Position numbers and translations under genes: made by a program
Part shown: positions 34,600 to 47,300 of the stretch, in pieces
How positions within the stretch are numbered: the stretch's first letter is position 1
Layout of the letters: every line of letters starts with the position of its first letter
Notes under the pieces: model-generated
Told to the model about the DNA's origin: nothing
What the model saw: only the letters and a program-made list of their open reading frames with translations
Databases searched by the model: none
NCBI RefSeq assembly: GCF_000006405.1
Contig: NW_003215766.1
Span: 272,240 to 336,239, forward strand
DNA: 64,000 nt
Reading direction: 5' to 3'
Source of the DNA: Perkinsus marinus ATCC 50983
Taxonomy: Eukaryota; Perkinsozoa; Perkinsida; Perkinsidae

Positions 34600-37105
34600 A
34601 TGTCGCCCCTAACTGACGAAGAACGCCAACTCTACGAGTACTTGAACACCGCAGAGTCTAACCAGCAGCATCTCTTTGCTGGAGTAAATGATGTGGAAAA
34701 CAACGAAGGTAGGTTCATTGCCGCTACGGCTGTCAGCTCACTGTGTGTCAATACAGGTGCTCGGAAGCTCCTAAATCAGTTGGTGGCTGCAGACCACACG
34801 ACTGCAGGAGGCCTTAAGGACTATATCCAGCGTGGACAGAGGTTGTTGAAAGAGTCCAGCGAGGGAGTAAATCCCTTCGAAGGCTGCAAGGTGGAGATTC
34901 CCCAAGGAGAGAAGCTCGAAGCTGGTAAGCAGCAGCACATGGGAGCATTTCATCTCGATGAGTCGTTGCTCAGGGACTCAGCAGTTCTCTGAGATGGAGC
35001 AGGCCGGTATGGACTCTCTCAAGGGTCTCTGTTTTTGCCTTGTTGCTGGTGGCTTGGGCGAGAGGCTCGGATTCCCCGGAATCAAGGTGAGTACCACTCC
35101 TCCGTCACATTATGGCCGTCCTTATACGTGCTTTAGGTGGCGCTACCTGTTGAGACGCTAACCAACATGTGCTACTTGGAGTGGTTCTGCAGAAACATCC
35201 TCGAGATGCAGCGAGTCGCCCGCGAGAGGTCTGGTGACGAGACACTTACTCTACCACTCGCCATTATGTGCTCAGCAGACACCTACCAAGGTTGGCCTTT
35301 CCACCACCATACAGCTTAGCGGAGTCTACTTTCAGGCACCACCGACTTGCTGGAGAAACACGACAACTTTGGTATGGTTGATGGCCAGATCACGCTTATG
35401 CTACAAGACAAGGTGAACTGCAATACCACGCCTTGCTATCATCAGCGCTCCTCTGTGCAGGTGCCTGGTTTCATCAACTCGAGTGGCAAGATCGGCGTTA
35501 AGAAGGAAGATCGTTGGACGGCCGAGATGAAGCCTCATGGCCATGGAGACGTAACCCAGGTGTTGGCTGCCATTCTATGATCGTACTCTCCGACGACAGG
35601 TCCATACTCTTCTGTTGAAGACAGGCCTCGCCCAGAAGTGGGTTGAGGAAGGCCGCACTCATATTGTTTTCTTCCAGGACACCAACGCCCTGTCCATGCG
35701 TGCTGTAAGTACTTAGTGTCCCTTGAATGAAACACTTTTCTTATGTAGATGTGCGCCCTTCTGGGAGTCTCGAGGACCAATAAGTTCGATATGAACAGTC
35801 TCTGCGTAGGCCTTTCAGTGATAACAGTGTAGTTGAGATTCGCCTTTCTCGTCGTTAGGTTCCCCGTGTGCCCGGTGAGGCTGCCGGTGCTCTGTGTAAC
35901 CTCTCATATCCAGATGGTCGCCAGCTCACCTGCAATGTCGAGTAAGTAGCACTCATCTTTGGACGCGCATAGGCTTACTCAGATACAACCAACTTGGTCC
36001 CCTACTCCAAGACCAGGGTGGTGACGTGGCAGGTCCCGACGGACTTTCACCGTAAGTTGAACACTCTCGTAAAGGGAGTATGTAATGATGTTTAGGTACC
36101 CCGGTAACATCAACTGTATCATGTTCGGTCTGTCTGCATATTATAAGACCTTGGAAGAATCTAAAGGAGTCGTCCCAGAGTTCGTGAATCCTAAGTAGGT
36201 GTTCTAGACCTCAGTCTGGACCATAGGTCGTCAACAGATACCAGCCGGGCAGTAGGACTGACTTCAAGTCGGCCACTCGTTTGGAATGTATGATGCAGGA
36301 TTACGCTAGGCTCATGCACAATTGTGAGTTAGCCGCTTCGTGAGGTCTGTGACCATCTCTTCTCTTTTGAAGGCTCCGTTGGCTTCACTATGATGGAGCG
36401 TTGGCTGTGCTTCTCCTGTGTGAAGAACGCCACTGCTGATGCTGTTAAGAAGCTGCAGAGTGGTCTTCCGGCCGACTCGGCCTTCTCTGGGGAGGTCGAG
36501 TTCTGGGAACACAATACGAAGATGCTTCAGACAGCTGCTAGAGTCAATGGTGAGCTCGGTTGAAGCAGGCCTTGCCGTGTGATCATATGATATTGGGTTA
36601 GGGCAATCGTTCTCGATGAGTGAGCCCGTCAACATGGAGTTCCTCGGTCTTGCCCAGAAGGTCGGCCCACGTGTGGTTTTAGAGCCTGAGGTCGGCTGTT
36701 GCCTTGAAGAGATAAAGAAGATCGTTCATGGTCCCATCGTAAGTCGAAGAAGAACCGCTCCGTCGAGACATTGTTCATTCATAGGCCCTTAGCAGCGCTG
36801 AGTGCAGTCTCATTGTTGAAGGGCCCTGCAGCATCAAGAGACTTCAGCTCACCAGTGGCGCTGTTGTTGTCCATCGCGGTAAGTATGCTCTCCTTACTGT
36901 GTCTCTCTAGGGCGGGCCGTGTCAGATGCTGAAGTTGATTGCGATGTCCCCATCAATAACAAGGGATGGAAGTTCCAAGCTATCAAGGAAGGCGAAGAGG
37001 TAAGTTCACAGTTGTTGTGGTACAAGTGATTACCCTGATCAGGTTGATGCCGCTACGGCCATCCGCGGATTCTCCGTTGATAGAGTGGAAGAGAAAGACT
37101 TCTAA
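34600..37105 (+). CDS. USP: UDP-sugar pyrophosphorylase
   Basis: Forms UDP-sugars from UTP and sugar-1-phosphates. Exons begin 34600-34708, 34757-34924, 34974-35086, 35137-35290, 35336-35412, 35461-35550, 35600-35704 and 35749-35805, and continue to a TAA at 37103-37105. The nucleotide-binding loop reads LVAGGLGERLGFPGIK. Further landmarks are LPVETLTNMCYLEW, GTTDLLEKHDNFGMVDGQI, FINSSGKIGVKKEDRW, FFQDTNALSMRA, VPGEAAGALCNL and NVEYNQLGPLLQD. The KPVNMEFLG-like segment before the C-terminal beta-helix is at about 36620. The broad-specificity plant and protist USP family fits better than UGP or UAP, because the loop is AGGLGERLG. Cytosolic, no leader. The distribution of many introns in the uridyl-binding core is notable. 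Confidence 0.94.
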
Positions 37106-37199
37106 GATGTTTAATTTTTCGTGTACTCGGTACCCTAACATTTATCTGTACTCTTGGGAATAAATTTATGCTAAACTAAAAATAATCTCGTGTCAAGTA

Positions 37200-37690
37200 T
37201 CATACCAAGCTCTCGGTCTTGTTTTGTTCGTAGTTATTGAGACCTGTCAATTGGCGGAAACGGTTGCTCGTGGTATCAATCATTTCGGAATGGTCTTGGA
37301 GCGAAATAACCACCCAGAAATGAGGCGGTCGTTTGTTCTGAACTGGTTTGGTTTGGTCTAGGCTTTTACTATTTTGATCCTGCTTACACATACTGCGCAA
37401 TTTTCTCAACGCGAAGGTTCCTTTCGTGAAGTTGAAACAGACACCAATGGTTTCAAACCATAATTTGAAGTTCTTGTTCATGGAATCGCATTCCTTCATT
37501 ATGAAATTAATGTTCTCATTCGCGAATGTGATTATTTCACTCGCTGAATTGGTGGCCTCAACCGTGGAGGGATAGAATGCCAAACGGCGATGATTAGTGA
37601 CGATATGAAGTTGCTGAGAATCTGGGCAGCCGAGAACGGCTCGAGACAAAACAGCGAGGCCGGTCAGAACTCTAAGAGATAGAGAAGGCC
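37200..37690 (-). CDS. Hypothetical, possibly secreted protein
   Basis: An open frame of about 150-160 codons. Upstream of the first in-frame ATG the frame continues as a hydrophobic stretch (VLTGLAVLSRAVLGCPDS) after a plausible acceptor AG, which looks like a signal peptide whose first residues would come from an upstream exon I could not place. The mature part has scattered Cys and several aromatic residues. Not recognised. Could be a chance frame. Confidence 0.4.
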
Positions 37691-38067
37691 GATGCGTTTT
37701 GTTCTCACGTTAAAAGAGCACAATAGAATCGGGGAATACTGTAGGAGGAACAATGTTGAACCGTGGTGGTTGCGGACCATCAGCGACAGGGTTATTGAAG
37801 ATGAATAGTAAAAACTGGGAGGGTTCTGTAGACTTTTCCGGAGACACCTGTACACAATCCTTGATACTTAGGCTGATCTTTAGCTAGCTACTTAGTCTTG
37901 CTATATAGTGCTGTATTTACCTACTGGAAAAACTATTTTGTTGTGTTTATCATTTCTCCTAAGACCAAGACCAACCGGTTCCACATTTCAGCTTCCACTC
38001 ACACAAAGACCCGGATGATGAGATTGAAATTCATCAATTATAAAAAAGCTCGAACTGTCAGCTCTGC
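37691..38067. other. Intergenic or 5' exon region
   Basis: No firm gene. It may include the first exon of the 37200 gene. The region is A+T-rich. Confidence 0.4.
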
Positions 38068-39636
38068 TCACGCCAGTTTAACGTGGCCATCACTTCGAAC
38101 GATCACAAACTTCCATGATACTAAGAATAAGAGGCAAACTAGAGGCACCAAGTTACCGTAGACGGCGGCCACCGTGGAGTCGCCGGAGCCCAGTTTCACG
38201 GTCCCCACGACAATGTGACGGCGCGACACCTGGCTCGTGTAGGAGGCGATAACATTCCCCCTAGCATCAACAATGGCTGAATCCCAGCCAGTATCAGCCT
38301 TTACGATGGGCATGCGATTCTCTATTGCCCTGAAGACGTAGGCCGCGATGTGATTCCTCATGGCAGACCAGTCCGAAGAAGGACTGAGGACAATTTCCAC
38401 GCCTCGTCGCTTCAGAGTGGCGACAGACTCGGGAAAGTCCATGTCGTAGCATATGAGAGGGCCGACTCGCACCTTGGACTTTGTGTACCCGAGCCAGTCT
38501 GGGTGAATATCAAAGTCCCTGTACCCATATTGAGTGGGGTTTCGCTCGCCCAGTAATTGCACTGGGTTCATCTTGCCATAGTAACCCAAGACCTCCCCTG
38601 TAGGGCTGATGGTCACTGCCAGGTTGGATCTGTCCATGGTGTGCATCCCAATGGTCAGGAGAATTCCCAACTCTTTGGCTAGCGGAGCGAAGGTGTGGTT
38701 CACGGCCGCATCGAGCTGAGTTCGGTTTTCATAGGCTCCCACCCAGGCCTCGCTCCAGACAACCATCTTGGCATTGTTCTTGACCACCACTCGACGCGTC
38801 CACTCGATCTGTTCCTTCAACGACGCATTGCAAGGCAGGGCCTCTCCAAAGTGACTCCTGGTACCATTTTTACAGGTGAGTACGGCTGACGGCAATAACC
38901 CCCCAGGAGCAATAGCTGCTACTGTGGCCGTGCGGCCGGGACCAGCATCCAGAAGTGAGTACTGTACCACACTGACCCCAACCCATAAGGAGATGCCAAA
39001 GAACAAGCTTCTCAAGGTCTGTGATCTTCGATGCGGAGAGCTCGTAGATAGTACTTGAGCAATGCCCCCATTGACCGCACCAACGAAAAAGTTAAGACCG
39101 TGGCAGCCCACAAGGGAGATCGGCTGAATGAGGGAGGGCACGGCATACAGGGGGGTTGCCAGGTTGGGCATTGTGCCAGCAATTGCAATGATCAGGTATT
39201 CGAGACATGTCCAGAACGCGCCCACTACGATGGGGAAAAGGGCGGTGTCTTCAGATGCCCTGAAGAGCAGTCCCCAGAGGATGCCCATGGGACACCCTAG
39301 GGCAACCCCGAACACCAACGGAACCGCGATACTCCACGCATAGCCAGCCGAGGCGAGGGAAAACGACAGGACTGTCACCCACAGCGGAGCACCACGTTGG
39401 TGAGCAGTAATGACCGGTACTAAAGCCACGAAGCTGAGCGGCCAGAGCTCAAGGACCGGTCCAGTACTCAGCTGCACGGACCGGAGTGGCCACAGAAGAG
39501 CTGTTATTAAACTAACACACGTTGCTTTACTCGTCGATCTCATTCGTGAGAAACGCTGCCGTGACACAGTTCCTGGGCGACACTTCAACACAGCACTTAT
39601 GCATCGGTAGAGGAAACTCGGGTGTGTAATCAACAC
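38068..39636 (-). CDS. Apolipoprotein N-acyltransferase-like (Lnt) protein
   Basis: A single uninterrupted 522-codon frame, unlike its heavily split neighbours. The N-terminal half has about six hydrophobic helices. The C-terminal half is a nitrilase-superfamily (CN hydrolase) domain with the catalytic Glu in WSEAW, Lys in YGKMNPVQLLGERNP and Cys in ICYDMDFPE. A last hydrophobic helix follows (LVPLVCLLFLVSWKFVIV). This order of membrane bundle, CN hydrolase and C-terminal helix is that of bacterial Lnt, which N-acylates lipoproteins. In eukaryotes the substrate is unclear: it may acylate a secretory-pathway protein or GPI-related lipid. Absence of introns and the bacterial fold suggest transfer from a bacterium or plastid ancestor. 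The true start may be an internal Met, such as that before RSTSKATCV. Confidence 0.85.
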   Translation of the reverse strand: MLITHPSFLYRCISAVLKCRPGTVSRQRFSRMRSTSKATCVSLITALLWPLRSVQLSTGPVLELWPLSFVALVPVITAHQRGAPLWVTVLSFSLASAGYAWSIAVPLVFGVALGCPMGILWGLLFRASEDTALFPIVVGAFWTCLEYLIIAIAGTMPNLATPLYAVPSLIQPISLVGCHGLNFFVGAVNGGIAQVLSTSSPHRRSQTLRSLFFGISLWVGVSVVQYSLLDAGPGRTATVAAIAPGGLLPSAVLTCKNGTRSHFGEALPCNASLKEQIEWTRRVVVKNNAKMVVWSEAWVGAYENRTQLDAAVNHTFAPLAKELGILLTIGMHTMDRSNLAVTISPTGEVLGYYGKMNPVQLLGERNPTQYGYRDFDIHPDWLGYTKSKVRVGPLICYDMDFPESVATLKRRGVEIVLSPSSDWSAMRNHIAAYVFRAIENRMPIVKADTGWDSAIVDARGNVIASYTSQVSRRHIVVGTVKLGSGDSTVAAVYGNLVPLVCLLFLVSWKFVIVRSDGHVKLA

Positions 39637-39733
39637 AGTGCAGGCCGACGGTAAGATCAGCCAGGTAGACTAGATCAGCGGAAACAACAACAATTCTACA
39701 ACGTTATCATCTCAACTTCTAACTCGCCTTCGA

Positions 39734-42178
39734 CTACTCCATCTTCTTCAACTCAATGGGCTCCTCCTCCTTGGTAGTCTCGCCGGTATTACTACTGAGA
39801 TCAGATGCAGAGACTGCTTGCTCCACGCAAACATCCAGCATTTTCTGGAGACGATCGAGGATGGTCCGGGGGTCCTCAACCATACCAGCAGCGATACAAG
39901 CGTTATCGAAAAGCTGAGTAACAGCAACCTTGGCGATGTCCTCCGACCGAGCCGCCTTTGATGCAGCCAGATCGCCTAACTTGCGTACGGTGGGATGGTC
40001 AGGGTTCAACTCGAGGGTCATAGGGATGGCCTAAGAAGGGAGATGCTATACCCTACACTACGGGGTATGTAGTACTACCTGTAGGGCATCGTTCTGGTCA
40101 CCCTGGCCCGATTGGGCCATCATTTGCTTCATCATTCTCCTCATTTGGGGCGAAATCGCCGAAGTGACCACAGCGGGCGAGTTCACTAGACGGTCACTGA
40201 ACTTCACGCCGTTGACACGCTCACCGAGGACCTCCTTCACGAAGGCCTCGAGCTCCTCTCGACTAGTCTCGAGCATCTCTTTCTTCTCAGCCTCGTCGTC
40301 ATCGCTCATAAGAATCTCCTTCTCAATTTCCTCCTCACTGTCCACAGACACCAGACGCTTGCCCTTGAAATTCTCTATATAGCTCACGACAAATGCATCA
40401 ATGTCCTCAGTGAGTAGCAACACGTTGACACCCTTATTCTCGAAGGCCTCCATGTAAGGCGATGCCAGGGCAGTCTTCCTATCCTTAGACTGGAGGTAGT
40501 AGATGTTGTTCTGTTCATCAGTCATAGAGTCGATATAGTCCTGGAGGCTCATGAACGCACCCGGGCTGCCGTTGCTCGACTCGAATCTCAGCAACTTGAG
40601 GATGAGGTCCTTATGGTTGCCGTTGTTGTTCTGTTGGTCCTCAAGGAGACCCGCCTTGAAATAGAAGCCATACTTCCTCCAGAAGGCATTGTACTTGTCA
40701 GCGTCGCGACGAGCTTGGTCAGCGAGGAATCTGATCGGACCCGTCGTTCAAGGACAAATCCGTATCAAATACGGTAATAACCATTTTCATGAAGTTGACT
40801 AGAATTTCAGTCCGTACGGTGAGACTACCTCAACATCCTCCTCACAACAGCTGTGCTGAGCTTCCTCATCAAGGCCGTATCCTGCATGTTCTCCCTAGAG
40901 ATGTTCAAAGGCATATCCTCGCAGTCCACTACTCCTCTAACCCAATGGAGCCAGGCAGGGATGATCTCATTAGCGTGCTTCTTGATCAACACTCGGCGAC
41001 AGTACAGTGACACCTACATATTACCACACTGAAATTCCCCCATATAAAAATACCCCGACTACCTGTACGTCGGCGTCCTGCTGGAACCAACGGTTAGGAG
41101 CTTCTTCGGGGATATAGAAAACCGACTTGATGGCGAGCGGAGCGTCAGTGTGATACATCAGCGAGTACATGGGCTCTCCGTAGGAGGAGCCAGAGAGGAA
41201 ACGATAGAAATTAGTGTGTTCCTCCTCAGTGGCGCTAGTCCTCGTCCAAAGTGCCTCATTCTTGTTGATCTTAACCTTATCGCCCTTCTCCCCCTCAGCC
41301 ATCTTGATGGGAAAGTCCACGAAATTGGAGAATTTTGCGGCAGCCTTTTTGACAGTCTCCGGCTTGCAGAAATCAGCAGCGTCCTCCTTCAAGTGGAGCA
41401 CGATCTTAGTACCGCGGGGAAGGCCCTTCACAGGCTTTATGGTGAAACTGCCCTGACCATCGGACTCCCATACGTGGCCTTCGCCATCCTCAGCAGTATC
41501 GGCTGACCGAGAGAATACCTCCACCTTATCAGCGACCACAAAACTAGAGTAGAAACCAACACCAAACTGACCGATGATTTGGTTCGCAGTGTCACCCGAG
41601 GCATTGACCTTGTCTGACGTTATAAATTCTTTAGAACCGGACCTGGCGATCGTGCCAAGATTCTCAATGAGCTCGTTCTTGGTCATGCCGATACCAGAAT
41701 CCTCTATAATGAAGAGCCTATGCTTCGGATCAATGGTGATGCTGATCTCAATGGGAGTGTCAGGATCCGCCAGAGACTTCACCTTACCAGCGGTCTTGAG
41801 GAACCGCAGCTTCTCACAAGCATCGGAGGCATTAGAAACCAGCTCGCGGATGAAGACCTCCTTGTCAGTGTACAACGACTTGGCAACAATGTCCAACAAC
41901 TTGCGGGTCTCCGTTTTGAATTCATGAGTGGCAACAGCTGGATCGTCACCGGCAGCGCTGCTGAATGCGGCCATGAATGCAGTCGTCGGGGCTGCAGAAA
42001 CCCAGGGCCTATAAAGGGACTCAGGCCACACAAAAGTAACGAACAACTCCCACTACCTCAATATCCGCCCACTCCCTATAGGTGCGGCTCGCCTTGCGCT
42101 CGTGGACGCCACATTGGCCAGACTCACGATCGACCTGTGGCTCATCTGTAGTCCTGTGTTAGACAACTTCGACAACAT
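39734..42178 (-). CDS. TRAP1: TRAP1-type mitochondrial HSP90
   Basis: ATP-dependent chaperone. Five exons: 42057-42178, 41063-42008, 40829-41013, 40079-40730 and 39734-40030, totalling 734 codons (733 aa). The N-terminus is Ser/Arg/Ala-rich without acidic residues, as expected of a mitochondrial presequence. The GHKL ATPase follows: [59 protein letters not shown] and GTKIVLHL. The middle domain has [16 protein letters not shown]. There is no long charged linker and no C-terminal MEEVD or KDEL (it ends ELKKME). Those absences, with [11 protein letters not shown], identify TRAP1 rather than cytosolic or ER HSP90. Introns are 34-98 nt. Confidence 0.96.
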
Positions 42179-42551
42179 TATGAATCTGGGAGTAAACGAA
42201 ACTGAAAGATATCGAAAGATACGATTCAGGTCCAAAATAGGCACACAAACTTCCAACACAACAGCCAAGTTCAAGGCCATTGATTGGTTCATATTTTCTT
42301 CCAACGATCCCTAGGAATCTCCATGGGATTATTATAAAAACATGCACGGCCGCCGACCAGTGGCCCGTGACTTTGGTACGGGCAGACTATGCGACGAGAT
42401 TGCTACTGCGCACGGCAAAGCAATTGTCTCTACTAATTTTGCAATTGTCGCTGAAGGAGTGGTATGAGGCATTGACGACTAGCTGCTATCATCAACGTAT
42501 GCATAACACGATCGTGTCGGCAACAACAGAGCTTCATTTTCAGGGTAAATA

Positions 42552-43986
42552 CTAAAAGTCCTCATCCAAGGCGAAATCGGCACCGATGCTCTTTCGTCTC
42601 TCCTCCGCGTCCATGCTACTATTCTTGTGCGCGGCCGTACCCGCCATAACGCCACCCTTCTGATATTCACCTGACGACGGGTAGAATCAACGAAGTAAAA
42701 AACGATTCGAAATTTACCAACTCTCTTCTCGAAAAAGTTCGTTTTTCCTTGCAGAGAAATCATCTTCATCCAGTCAAAAGGATTCGTGGCGTTATACAAT
42801 TTGGGATGCCCAAGAGCCTGAATTGACCTCCAGCAACAGAAGCCACAGCAGATGGCCCTACCACGAGAAGACGATCGGCCACAAACTCAATGTAGCGACA
42901 CATGAGTTGGCTGTTCATACCGATTAGAGAGACAGGCAGTGATTCCGAGATGAATACTCTCTCGACCTCAACAGCGCCCTGAATAGATGCGAAGATAACA
43001 CGAGAGAAAACTCGAGAAATTTACCCTGACAATCTCGTGAACCCGCTCGTCAGGAAGACGGGTGTACTTGAGCATGTTATACAGCAGGCAAGCAAAGTCG
43101 GCGTGCAAACCTACGCGATATCAAAAGAAATGCATCGAATTAGGGAAGGAAAGTTCTTTACCTTCATCACGAGAGATCAGCTCGTTGGAAAACGTCAGGC
43201 CGGGCATGAGTCCGCGCTTCTTGAGCCAGTAGATAGCACAGAAGGAACCCGAAAAGAGAATTCCCTCCACACAGGCGAATGCAATCTGAGCCAACGAGGT
43301 GCGCCGATCGATACGAATCGGTCTACCAATCTCTCAGCGAAACAGTTGTCGTCGTTGATCCACGAGAGCGCCCATTCGGCCTTCTTCCGAACGCTGGGCA
43401 CGGTTTCAATAGCGCGAAAGATCTTATCTTTCTGCTCGGGATCTTTTATATAATTGTCAATTAGTAAGGAATACCTGCAATGTAGAAGAAATATCAAAGG
43501 CAGGTTGAAGTGGCCGCACGTCTCCGAGTGGATATTCTCCATCGCTATTTGGAAGCCGTAAAATGCACGGGCCTCAGGGCATTGAACTTCTCCAGAGAAT
43601 TTGGCCGATAAATTCTCCAATACAATACCGTCACTAGCAGCGAAGAAGGCGAGTACCTAAGGAACAGCAAGCGTCTTACTTTTTTATGAGGAAAAACGAA
43701 GGTTACGTGGCTGATGAAGTGACGGTCGTTGTCCGACAGATTCTCCCAATCTCTGAGATCCTGACTAAGATCAATTTCCTCGGCCGTCCAGAAGGATGCC
43801 TCGTGCTTCTTGTACCTGAGAAGGCATACGAAGTCGGGAATGATAGTGTTGGAATGAGTGTAGTGAAGCTTACATCTCCCAGATGGCGAGATACTTGATA
43901 GGGAACATGACGTAACGATGAGGATTCTCCTTCAACAAGTCCTCCATCGGCTCCAGAGCCTTCATTTGTTCACTGAAAGTTGCCAT
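42552..43986 (-). CDS. RRM2: Ribonucleotide reductase small subunit (R2)
   Basis: Provides the diiron-tyrosyl radical for dNTP synthesis. Multi-exon minus-strand gene starting at ATG 43986 ([17 protein letters not shown]) and ending TAG 42552-42554. Landmarks are [56 protein letters not shown] joined across an intron to [42 protein letters not shown], and the acidic C-terminal tail [10 protein letters not shown] that docks on R1. The iron ligands inside these motifs appear intact. Adjacent to, and divergent from, SRP68. Confidence 0.95.
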
Positions 43987-44320
43987 TACGAAATGGGTTC
44001 AATGACGATGTTTGGCTGACAGACGATTGGGCTTGCTCGGGCAAAGTCTCTTCTCAAACCCAGGGGAAGTCAGAGAACCACTCTTGACAGTTTCATGTCT
44101 GCGCATGATCAGCAACCGCGCGCGCCCATCTGATCGATATTTCTCCAGACTCGTACGGGATGTTCAGCGGGATTCCTCTGCGTTGCTACCGCGATCTATG
44201 TATTAAGACCGCCTCACACGTCGATTGTAAAGGGGGAATTCTGTCACAGAGGCTTGAAGTGAAACTATGATTTACCTCGAGTAGCAGATATTATTGATAG
44301 AGCTTTTTGAATCTCTTGTG
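43987..44320. promoter_or_regulatory. Bidirectional promoter region
   Basis: A 334-bp gap between the divergent starts of R2 and SRP68. No TATA-like or other defined motif stands out, but both promoters must lie here or in the 5' exons. Confidence 0.5.
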
Positions 44321-47300
44321 ATGGCTTCGGTATCGGAACCAACAGCGCCGATTGTGGAGCAACCGACAGGCCCATCGCATGCTCCCTTCTCCTTGGGCAT
44401 ACTGGTCAAGGTGAAGACGATGCAGCAACAGAATGGGCTGAGGCATCAGGACTACCACCGCTATCGTCAGTACTGTTCGAGACGGCTTCATCGCATCCGG
44501 AAAGCTACCAAGCTCACCAACGGCCGCGAGAGGTAATGATGGGGGATTCGCGAGGGCGTGGGTAGCGTAATATCCTATCAATCTATATAATAATATCTTA
44601 AATAAAACCAAAAAATTTGGGATAGTGTATATGTTAGTTTCTAATAAATAATATACCGTAAAAGGCTGAAGAGTGGTGAAATACATCCACCATACGGTAT
44701 GTGCTGTTGATGCTTTGCGTGGAGTATGACAACGCGGTGATGGCTTGTCCCTCTGTAGATTCAAGAAGTGTTCGATACCGGACGATTTCGATCTCGATAA
44801 GGTAGCCCCACATCGTGTATTATATACGGCATCTCGCAGTATAGGTGTTGGAAATTCCCCTGGTCTCGGCTGAGCGAGCCTGGGCCTATTCAGCTGAGCT
44901 CCTAGGTGTCTATGCTCAGTTCATAGAGGACAAGCCTGCCCTGAGGTCAGCCGACTCGCCCTTATTCGCTCAGTCATAATGATGATGATGATGCTCGAAC
45001 AGATATCATGGAATCGGCAGGCTGCGCAAAGCAGTGAGATATGCACAGATTCTGCTCGCCATGTGCAGATTGCATTGTGACAGTCGTACGGTCATGGAGG
45101 CCGAGGCTTACGAGAACTTTATGTCGGGTAGTACTCGGGTTGTTGATTGTTTCCGTAACCATTGATTCTGAACTGTGCATATGCTAGTGATAAGAGTTTG
45201 TAGGTGTTCTCGAATTCAACTTGGAGAATTATCCAACAGCTCTGGAGAAGCTGTCAGTTGCCGAAGGTCTTTATAAGAAGCTCTCTGTTCTCTCCACGGG
45301 CGGGACCGAGAAAGAAGTGAAGTTGGAGAAAGCGTATTATGCCCAGATGTTAGACTCCGATATCGCACCGAAGCTCCGTCAGTGCCGGTAGCATGCCGAG
45401 CTGGATGGGCTGACTTTGTCCTCGACTTGGCCGTTGCATTTTAGGTACTACACTGATGAGGGCCATCCCGTCGTGCGGAGAAAGGAGAGCTCAGTTGTTG
45501 AGGAAGGGGCGAAGGTAGTTCAATGTTGGTATATATTTTCGCTTTCCTCAGCTGAGCTCAGCAGTTCCCTCACGAATCATGGAAGTTTACATTCAAATTC
45601 GGGTAGAAGTGTTTAGTAACCAATGAGAATTCCTCAGAGTTTTTATGTTGTCGCCAACACATGTGCATTTTTTCCGCACTGAGGTAGTCTATCGTCGATG
45701 TGAACGGAATCGTTTTTTCGCTGTTGGAATGAATTTTCTGATTTTGGTTTTGATGTAGGCAAGCAAGAACCAGGTGGCGATTCTACAGCAGATCGCTGCT
45801 GTGAAGGCTCGTGGAGACGCTCAAGGAGATGTGATGGTAAGGACGTAACCAAACGGGCTGGTTGGCTCTAATTGATAAGTCTTATTAAAATATGCGTAGC
45901 TACAGATCAGCATATTAACTAGCTCTCGCTCGTCCTTCAACACAACTCAGATCACTGGGAGATGGTCACGGTCGTCAGGGTTGTTCTTGTTAGTCCTTGG
46001 AGGAGTACTATGAGGCGACCGAGGACAGCATTTCGGCGGCAATTGATGGATGTTCGGAGATCGCTGGGTTGTGTCAGGAAGTTTTGTCGAAAGTAATTTT
46101 GCGAATTTTGCTGTTGTGAAGGATGAATGATTCAGATTCACTCGGAAATGGTAAAGCCTTCTGAAGAGGCTGGTGGGGTAGACTGGGCAGCCCATGAAGT
46201 TGAAGTGAGAAAGATCAGCGAGGACGTATCGGGCGAGCGCAGTTTGCTGTTGATATATGGACTACTCGCCAGGTAGTGGTCGGAGAACTGCTTTTATAGT
46301 CCCTGTCGACGTCGCTGAGGGCAGGTGTGGTTCGATTTGGTTGTTTTCTGCCGTGATGGTAGTGTTGGCTTTTCAGAATCCGGTCATTGAGTGCTTGGAT
46401 TGGCACATCTAAGGCGAGAATAGTCGTTAAACCAGAAGAAGGGGTACGCCTGTGCGATATGCTGTTGGAGAACGTTGAGAAGGCAGAAAAGGAGGCGGTC
46501 AAAGATCTCAGGTGAGGAAGAAGACTCGTGAGATCGCCTGCACTGTTGTTTGGGGGCGCGCGACCAGACTGTGTATGGTGAGAACTGCGAGTCATCCGGG
46601 AACCCATATTGTTTTCGAATGGGAACTCATTTATCCTAGGGACATTTTTTTCACGTAATTACCAAAATTTGAACATTTTCTCCGTTGTTATCTCTCAGAG
46701 CTGAATATGTCCCTGGTTGAAGATAATCGTTCATTTCAGGTTGTACTTCCTCGCCCTTTCACATGCATCGGGTGGTAAGGTTCCCGAGGCGATTTCGTTG
46801 CTACAGCTGTTGGAGCAGCGCTCAGCCACTGAGCTCGAGGAGAGCAAGACTCGTCTAGCTAGGGCCGTACTGCGCTTGAGAGCCGACCTACTGCCAGCGG
46901 CTGCTGTGCAGTGGCGACTTAAGTAGGAGGATAGTGGGAAAATGATGGGTGGTTGCGAGTCGGCTTCGGACACCGGTCTCGAATCTATTGGCAACTTATT
47001 ATGTGTTCTGATATAAATGATGTGGTGGCTACGATAGATTAACAACAAAGGAGTTACACTGATGTATTCTAGTATTAAGATTCGGTTGGCCTGAGCGTGG
47101 TATCGATCACTATGTGGATTAGATCATATCAGCGCGGAAAAATATGTATATGGTCAACTACATGTGTTGATGATGAACTGTGGATTCTGAGGATAATTCT
47201 GGAAAATTTTTGTTGGTTTTTGTAAATTCCTACTCCAAGTCGTGTATGCGAGACTGACTCTGGATCGCACGATGCAGAAATTCTGTTGTTCAGGTGTCTG

